Positions 57,972 through 64,000 of a stretch of 64,000 nt of DNA are shown in pieces (position 1 is the stretch's first letter; each line of letters starts with the position of its first letter). Under the pieces are notes generated by a model, which saw only the letters and a program-made list of their open reading frames with translations, searched no databases and was not told the origin of the DNA. This DNA is from Ancylostoma caninum. Taxonomy: Eukaryota > Nematoda > Chromadorea > Rhabditida > Ancylostomatidae. Both the position numbers and the translations under genes were made by a program. The stretch lies in contig JBAJFG010000309.1 of NCBI GenBank assembly GCA_037903475.1, positions 1,426,001-1,490,000 on the forward strand. Reading direction: 5' to 3'.

Positions 57972-58375
57972 CACTGGCGGACGTAAAGGGGACGTCCTCC
58001 GAAAATGGGTCGCCGAATTCCTACAATTACTTTACGGAATAGACAATAGCTTTGTATTAGCTTGATTTCTGATCGTCTGCTTTTTCAAAATATGCAACTA
58101 TAGCGAGACATCGGCCGAATGTCTTCGCATCCTCGCGAGCACTGTCTATAACTGAGCCCCATGATGAAAGAATGCGATCACTGCTGGTCCCCCACCACCT
58201 GCGCTCTAGAAAATTTTGTAGCACTACCATGATTTACATGAGATGATTATTATTATTGAGTGATTATATCATAAATAATATTTCCAGAACTTTTATTCTC
58301 CATCCAGGTTCCCAAAGTGGCGGAGACTCCGACTTTTTCGTAGGCTCCTCCGCCCACTTTCTACGTCCGCTACTG
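57972..58375. mobile_element. Diverged hAT-like element (CAGTGGCGGACG family)
   Basis: The left end CACTGGCGGACGTAAAGGGG and right end CTACGTCCGCTACTG resemble the TIRs at 44709 and 62185. The near-terminal TTCCCAAAGTGGCGGAGACTC matches the family's GTGGGGTCTC / CTTTGGGGACCC segment in reverse. The flanks do not show an intact duplication. Confidence 0.55.
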
Positions 58376-58635
58376 CTGGTCACATAAATGTAATTATAGG
58401 TACGAACGTAAGCAGTGATATCATTCTTTCACTCTCTTTCTCATGTTTCACGTGTTACAAATGACTCATCGACCTTCCTGTGAAAGGAACTATCCGTAAC
58501 CAACTCGAATTATGCACGTACCACCCCCACCATGTCTTTTAACAGTGTCCTAACCGAGGAACCGACTTCCTTCTGGTTCCCAACAAGAGATAAGACTAAT
58601 ATTTTTCAAAGCTACCCACTACTACCAATTACACC

Positions 58636-58908
58636 TACAGTGGACGTCCATGGCGGTGACCCATCCTCGGCCTCGAGGAAGACGCCGCGCAACCGCGCCG
58701 CGGGCGCCATAGGCGATGTCTTCTGCTGCTCTTATGCAACTTCTCGCAGCTTTTCTACCCGTTTTAAGGATTTCCGATCGAATCAGGAAGAAAGCGCCTG
58801 GGAATAGCATTCCGGTGGCAGACGACACCGATCCCGGTGCGCGCGGCGCTGTTGCGCAGCGTCCTTCTCGAGGCCGTGGATGGGCCACCGTCTTTGACGT
58901 CCGCTGTA
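58636..58908. mobile_element. GC-rich Tc1-type MITE, 273 bp
   Basis: It begins TACAGTGGACGTCCATGGCG and ends ACGTCCGCTGTA, with TA at both edges. The arms continue about 75 bases (CCTCGGCCTCGAGGAAGACG..; CGTCCTTCTCGAGGCCGTGG). A worn relative is at 15003-15344. Confidence 0.75.
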
Positions 58909-60659
58909 CGTAACCCTTCAGTCCACTGCAATCTTAAATTATTTTCTCATGTCTGGTTGAAGATCGCTCTTAGTATGTGCATCCAAATTCCTGATAAGCC
59001 GCAGGTGAAGCTGCAGTTTGCAGGTTACGAGATGTGCAGTGTCTGTTATGTAATTTGAAGTGAGTCAGGTCCACCTCTCCCGCAGGTCTTGTCAGTATTG
59101 TTCAATTTTTCCATTAAACAATCAATGAGACATATCAAATAAATAATGACGCATGCTTGAGATTCGCATTCAATCAAGGCCGTGAATCTCGGCAATCGTG
59201 ATTGCTCGAATATTTGGATGCTCGAATGATCGAATATTTAGATTTATCGAATAGTTTGAATATTCGAATAAAGAAAATTTTGAAACACTTGTCACCTCAA
59301 CTTTGAGAATGAATTTAATGCACAGACCTTTAATTATTTTACATTGGATTGCTAGTGAAAATAGTCGGTAGGAGTACCACGAACATGTGCAGAGGCATAT
59401 TCTGTGTATTTTACGGACGATCAGCAAAAAACATTGATTTGCTTTTTGAGCGTTATTCGGAAGTTCTGATGCATAGCTTGACAGGCTGAATGCAGTGATG
59501 GGATCGTTTTTTGATTATTTTTTACAACTGATTTTTGCATAAAGTACACACGCTGGTGAAGTGCACAAGTCACTATTTCAGTTGTAACGCCTGATACTCT
59601 GCAGTTCCCGGTTTTCGGTCATACATTTCCAAAGTGAGTTTAGCTTTCATTAGACGTTTCAATAACTAAAGTTAAGAGCCTTTCTGGATTTCTGGATTAA
59701 CCTCAGCAACAACTTCAACGCGCATGGATAAGCATCAAACGGCGACTTTACGACGGTGTCCCTAGCGAGCTGCTCTATTCAATGGTGGTGTTGGTATTTT
59801 GTCTCTGAATGACATAATTTGTCTCTGAATTTTCCGCCGTCTTTTGCTTATTGGAGTCTTTATAGGCTTTCACATTCGAACTTTGTGTTGTGATTGTGGG
59901 GAAGCTAAAGAGTTCGTTAGGGAGAGAAATTGTAATGAATGGAAAACTGCTGTTGAAAAAAAAACGCTAGAACTTTCGCTAATCCCTAATACCCTAGCGA
60001 CATCTGAAATATGTTCAGAGCCCTTTGTGTTAGCACATTGACAAATCTAACTCTCGGGTCCATCTAACACTACTCCAACTTCACAATTCGAATCTACCGT
60101 TTTGCGCTATAATTTTACAAGGCAATTTCGAAATAAAATGGAGCAGTGCCTAACTGCATGTTTGAGCATTCGCTGGAAAAGTGACAACTGAATCAATCTC
60201 GCCGAACAGATAAGAAATTTAGCTGATATTTTATCGCGTGATCCTGCCAGATGTAGTGGGCTTTGCTTGATCCAGTGAATGCCAAGCTCTATTGACGTAA
60301 GCAGCTTTTGTACCAAAAGGTCACGATGCTTGTACGTAATAGTCTCCCATGCTCAAGTCACCTCGAAGCTGGACTACAGTTTTCGCAAGAGAAATATGGT
60401 TGCACAGGAAATGCACCCAAGGTCTTTTTTGTGTGCAATCGACAATTTTGTGGAACAAGTATTGTTCCGAAGGGGCAACTTAGAGTGAATCATGTAGCAG
60501 GAATCCTAGAAATAGCAGAGGAAATTTTTTTTGAAAGGTGCCTGCTTACCTCTCTTCATTAGCAATGCCGTTTTAATAGACCTCCTCAGTGAGATGACGT
60601 CCAGCCAGAATACAAGGTTCTAAGAGTACAAGGTATATATATATCATATATATATATAT

Positions 60660-61606
60660 ACCAGTCTGGCCGTCCGGCTAACGCCGGACTTCCAGACTTG
60701 TATTGATGCTCGCTTTGCTCGCATACTGCACGTTAAAAGCAAACACAAAAGTGTAGATGGATTGATAAAATCTGCATCCTTACACGCAGTTCTATCGCTC
60801 TCCTGAGAAACCCTTGATCCCGTAAGTGGTAGCTTTCCCCCATATGAACGAAGTTATGCTCTTCCATATGAGCGAGGTATATGGCCTTGAAGAACTGAGT
60901 GTAACCAATTTAGTGCAAATGTTATGTTGAAATGATTTAGACTCAACTGGTTGTTGTGGTAATTCAAGTGATAAGGGTCCACCGGTGTATATAAATGGAA
61001 AGGAAGGAGTGGTTCTTCTCCAAAGGAATGGGAAGAGAACACCGATACGAAAGGAAACAATGTACATCTAGGCGATTTAGGTAGAAGGGTCCGCCGAAAC
61101 AGGATAAGCGTACCCCTCATGCAGGAATAGACCCGCCTAGCTAATTCCTATTACTTGTGGAAGCCGGCGCACCCTTATCACACCGTTGGACCCGACTCCA
61201 GGCGTTTTCCCACTTTTGGACACCGGCGCACCCATATCACACCGTTGGACCCGACTCCAGGCGTTTTCCCACTTTTGGACGCCGGCGCACCCCCAGGCGT
61301 TTCCCCACATCTGGACGCCGGCGCACCGTTATTACGCCGTTGGACCCGACTCCAGGCGTTTCCCCACTTTTCGGCGCAGGCGCAGCCTCCACACCGCGGT
61401 GCACTCACCGCTCTCCACTTCCCCATCCTTTAGAGCTTCTCCTCATTCTTTGAACCTCACCATACCCGTCCCTATCATCTTGTTGACCTCGTAATCATCA
61501 TCACTGGCCAATCAGGGAATTTCATTTCTGACACACACACACGTGACAGACGAAGTAAGCCCGTTATTATAAGTCATGATATACTAGCGCCCCTTCGGGA
61601 CGCTAG
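60660..61606 (+). mobile_element. Composite element copy H, best-preserved order
   Basis: Hairpin terminus 60660-60723 (ACCAGTCTGGCCGTCCGGCT, ACGCCGGACTTCCAGACTT, then GCTCGCTTTGCTCGC), interior with TCAAGTGATAAGGGTCCACC, minisatellite 61160-61425 (GCGCACCCATATCACACCGT, TGGACCCGACTCCAGGCG), then ACACACACACGTGACAGACG, AAGTAAGCCCGTTATTATAA and GTCATGAT. It is followed by a palindrome CTAGCGCCCC..GGGACGCTAG (61584-61606). Confidence 0.6.
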
Positions 61607-62105
61607 AAAGTAAGGTGGGGCAGCCACTTGAGGTATGTGCAAAAGCTTCACACGTGCAAAATGCTTAGAAAATTAGCAAATAAGCAAAATTAATCATTAA
61701 CTGAGCTCAAATTCAAAAACCTTCTTATAAGTAATGTTTATTCTACGGGTCTGGCCGCCTCTTCAACGTCGGGCTTGGAGTGTTCTCGTAATCCGAGCCT
61801 TGCTTGTAACTTCTTAATCACGCACCTACATGTAAAGCTAATTTCCGATACAATGATACTACCTACTTTTTTGTCACATTTCTTACATGCCTGTGGCCCC
61901 GTTATGATCGGTCACTTTCAACTCTGCCCAGGACTATCTTTCACATGACTGTGAACAACACTGTAACCAATGCCGTGTGAATAATCACCTAGAATGATTC
62001 ATGCTCCGCGTTGTTGAGATAGTCCAACTGGTGAGCTTCTGCTTCAGTATACAGGGACGAAGAAGAGGTGGTCGACTGAGATATAAATGAGCGCGTAGCG
62101 TGCCC

Positions 62106-63480
62106 CTACTCCACCGGTAGAGGTGCACCTTGGTGTTTTCCTCACTACTGGGCCACGGCGGATCCATTCTCCATCCGTGGACCCCAGCGGCGGACGCAGA
62201 AAGTGGGCGGGAGGGGGGGGGGGGAAAAAAGTGGGGTCTCAGCCGCTTTGGGGACCCAGATGGAAAATAAAATTGATAAAAATATTAATTATAATAATAA
62301 ACAATAAATAAATAATAACTAATACAAGATTTTTATTTGTATTGTAAAGTAATTTCGACCCCCCCCCCCGCCCCTGCCCGCGTCCGCCACTGGTGGACCC
62401 GTATGCTGGCGTTTTCCCCACTGATGGGAATCATGCGACTCACTCTCTATCCGTGCACCCGTATCCAGGCGCTTTCTCTACTCTTCGGCCAGGGAAGACC
62501 CATTCTCCATTCATGGATCTGTATCCTGTCGTCCCTCCCACCATTGGGCTAGGGCAGAGTATCCCAGCGCTTTCCCCAATACTGGGACCCTGCGGACCCA
62601 TTCTCCATCGATGGACCCGCAACCTGACGTTTTCCCCACGGTTGGGCCAAATCAGACCCGTTCGCAATTCGTGGACCCTTATGCGTTTTCCCCATAACTG
62701 GGCCATGGCGTAGCTATTCTCCATCCATGGATCCACATCCTGGCCTTTTTCCCGACTACTGGCCGCATGCAGACCCATTCTCCATCCGTGGACCCATATC
62801 CTGGCGTTTCCCCAACTACTGGTCCACTACAGACCCATTCTCCATCCGTGCACTCATATCCTGGCGTTTTCCCCACTACTGGACCGCGGTAGGCCCATTC
62901 CCATCTATGGATCTTTATCTCGGCGTTTTCCCCACTACTGGGCCACGGCAGACCCATTCTCCATCTGAGCACCCTTATACTGGCGTTTTCCCCACTACTG
63001 GGCCACGGCAGACCCATTCTCCATCTGAGCACCCGTACTCTGGAGTTTTCCCGACTACTGGCCGCAGGCAGACCCATCCTCCATCCCTGGGCTCTTATCC
63101 TGGCGTTTTCCCATTACTGGGCCACGGTAGACCCGTTCTCCATCCGCGCACCCATATCCTGGCGTTTTCCTTACTATTGGCCACGGCAGACCCATTCTCC
63201 ATCCGTGGACCCATTCCTGGCGTTTTCCCCACTACTGGGCCACGGCAGACCTATGCTCCATCTATGGACCGGTATGCTGACGTTTCCCCGCTACTGGGCC
63301 GCGGCAGGCCCATTCCCATCTATGGACCTTTATCTCGGCGTTTTCCCGACTATTGGCCATGGCAGACCCATTCTCCATCCGTGGACCCGTATGTTGGCGT
63401 TTACTCCATTGCTGGGGCACGGCGTACCCTTTCTCGATCAGTGGTTTCCTATCCTGGTGTTCTGGTGTTTTTTCCTGAAC
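62106..63480. repeat. Minisatellite with about 60-bp unit, interrupted by a hAT-like MITE
   Basis: The unit resembles CCATTCTCCATCCGTGGACC then CATATCCTGGCGTTTTCCCC then ACTACTGGGCCACGGCAGAC. It repeats about 18 times with 10-20% variation. The 272-residue frame 62727-63545 is read-through of these units. The MITE at 62185-62392 splits one unit. Confidence 0.85.
62185..62392. mobile_element. hAT-like MITE in the minisatellite, 8-bp duplication
   Basis: TIRs are CAGCGGCGGACGCAGAAAGT and GCGTCCGCCACTG. GTGGACCC flanks both ends exactly (62177-62184 and 62393-62400), and it is part of the minisatellite unit. The sequence is close to 44709-44982, with the same AATAATAAACAATAAATAA centre. Confidence 0.92.
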
Positions 63481-64000
63481 TATGGAGCTCCGGCACAATT
63501 GCCCGTCATCAGTGCACCCGCACCACTTGTAAATCTCGAGAATAATGGAAGGAAGTTAGGAAACATTCAGTTTGGTCAATTGCATGTGCTTTCAGGAAAT
63601 GTCACAATAGCTTAGGATGACTCGTTCTTCATTCTTTCTTCTTGTGTGTTGGATTGTACTGTCCTTCTTAGAAACAAACACTGATCCTAGGACTCCCTAA
63701 TCTATGCGGGACCTCGGGAGCAAGTGCGCCAAACGCACACTCTCAAGTCAAGGACCGAGTGCGGCCATCGCTGTGCGACCTCTTGTGATCCATTCGAGGA
63801 GAATCATTTCCAGTGCACCATAATTCTGTCGGATACCGCTAAAGCGCCAACAGAGGGGCTACTCTGCTCCGTACACTGCTGTTACGCAATGTCAAGTCGT
63901 TGTAAACATTCTCTCGCCCGGAGGGCTCGAGACCGCTAGAGTAGGCTCCCGCCACGAAACCCTGAAAGCACTGTCTAAACCTCTCGCTTTCATCATTGGA

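Larger units (their letters stand above)
56779..64000. other. Right end of window: possible M13 intron, repeats only
   Basis: After the last M13 exon I find no HExxH-coding exon and no other gene. A run of AAATTAAATTAAAAAAATT is at about 57025. The rest holds MITEs, composite element copy H, and a 60-bp-type minisatellite. The stretches 57100-57960, 59280-60630, 61625-62100 and 63550-64000 hold nothing I can assign. Confidence 0.5.

Noticed and set aside
59375..59400. Possible zinc-binding HE..H in CACGAACATGTGCAGAGGCAT
   Set aside because: The spacing is not HExxH, and no splice sites or M13 context surround it.
62727..63545. 272-residue open frame
   Set aside because: Translation of the 60-bp-type minisatellite (repeated HPYPGVFPTTGPRQTHSPS); other frames over the same DNA are open too.

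Overview
This window looks like nuclear DNA of a nematode, most likely a clade V strongylid such as a hookworm (inference). The coding exons are short and bounded by GT..AG introns with TTTTCAG or TTTTTAG acceptors. The encoded proteins resemble C. elegans HUM-6 and SZY-20 and the animal M13 peptidases. Non-coding DNA is dominated by TIR elements and RTE-type LINE fragments. No bacterial operon, rRNA gene or CRISPR array is visible.

Three genes, all on the + strand, can be reconstructed exon by exon. (1) 2-4450 is the 3' end of an unconventional myosin VII gene (hum-6/MYO7A type): 12 exons, 404 residues, the end of the second MyTH4 domain plus the whole C-terminal FERM domain. (2) 8105-13528 is an szy-20/SZRD1-type gene: 7 exons, 419 residues, SUZ and SUZ-C-like RNA-binding regions and a polyQ tract; its initiator exon was not found. 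(3) 23713-56778 is a very large M13 (neprilysin/ECE-like) gene: 11 exons, about 474 residues, all from the N-terminal M13 domain, spread over 33 kb. The HExxH catalytic exon was not found in the remaining 7 kb. Intron phases agree across every junction in the three models.

The rest is mobile or repetitive DNA. The 13.5-23.7 kb intergenic block contains TIR elements with visible target-site duplications, including an element inside an element inside an element, then a 5'-truncated RTE LINE with a 12-bp target duplication. The introns of the M13 gene hold a family of composite elements made of a hairpin terminus, a GC-rich minisatellite and a (CA)n terminus. One of these expanded into a 1.9-kb array of about 38 x 50 bp. 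They also hold hAT-like MITEs with exact 8-bp target duplications, a 2.1-kb fold-back element, a 2.2-kb inverted repeat, an old RTE remnant split by a Tc1-like element, and a 1.35-kb element with perfect 30-bp TIRs and arrays of a TTACATGTAAG palindrome. That last element ends nine bases before an M13 exon.

The three genes show no functional link. The notable biology is how the peptidase gene keeps its splice sites while its introns absorb transposons, and the hairpin-minisatellite elements, whose class I cannot assign.
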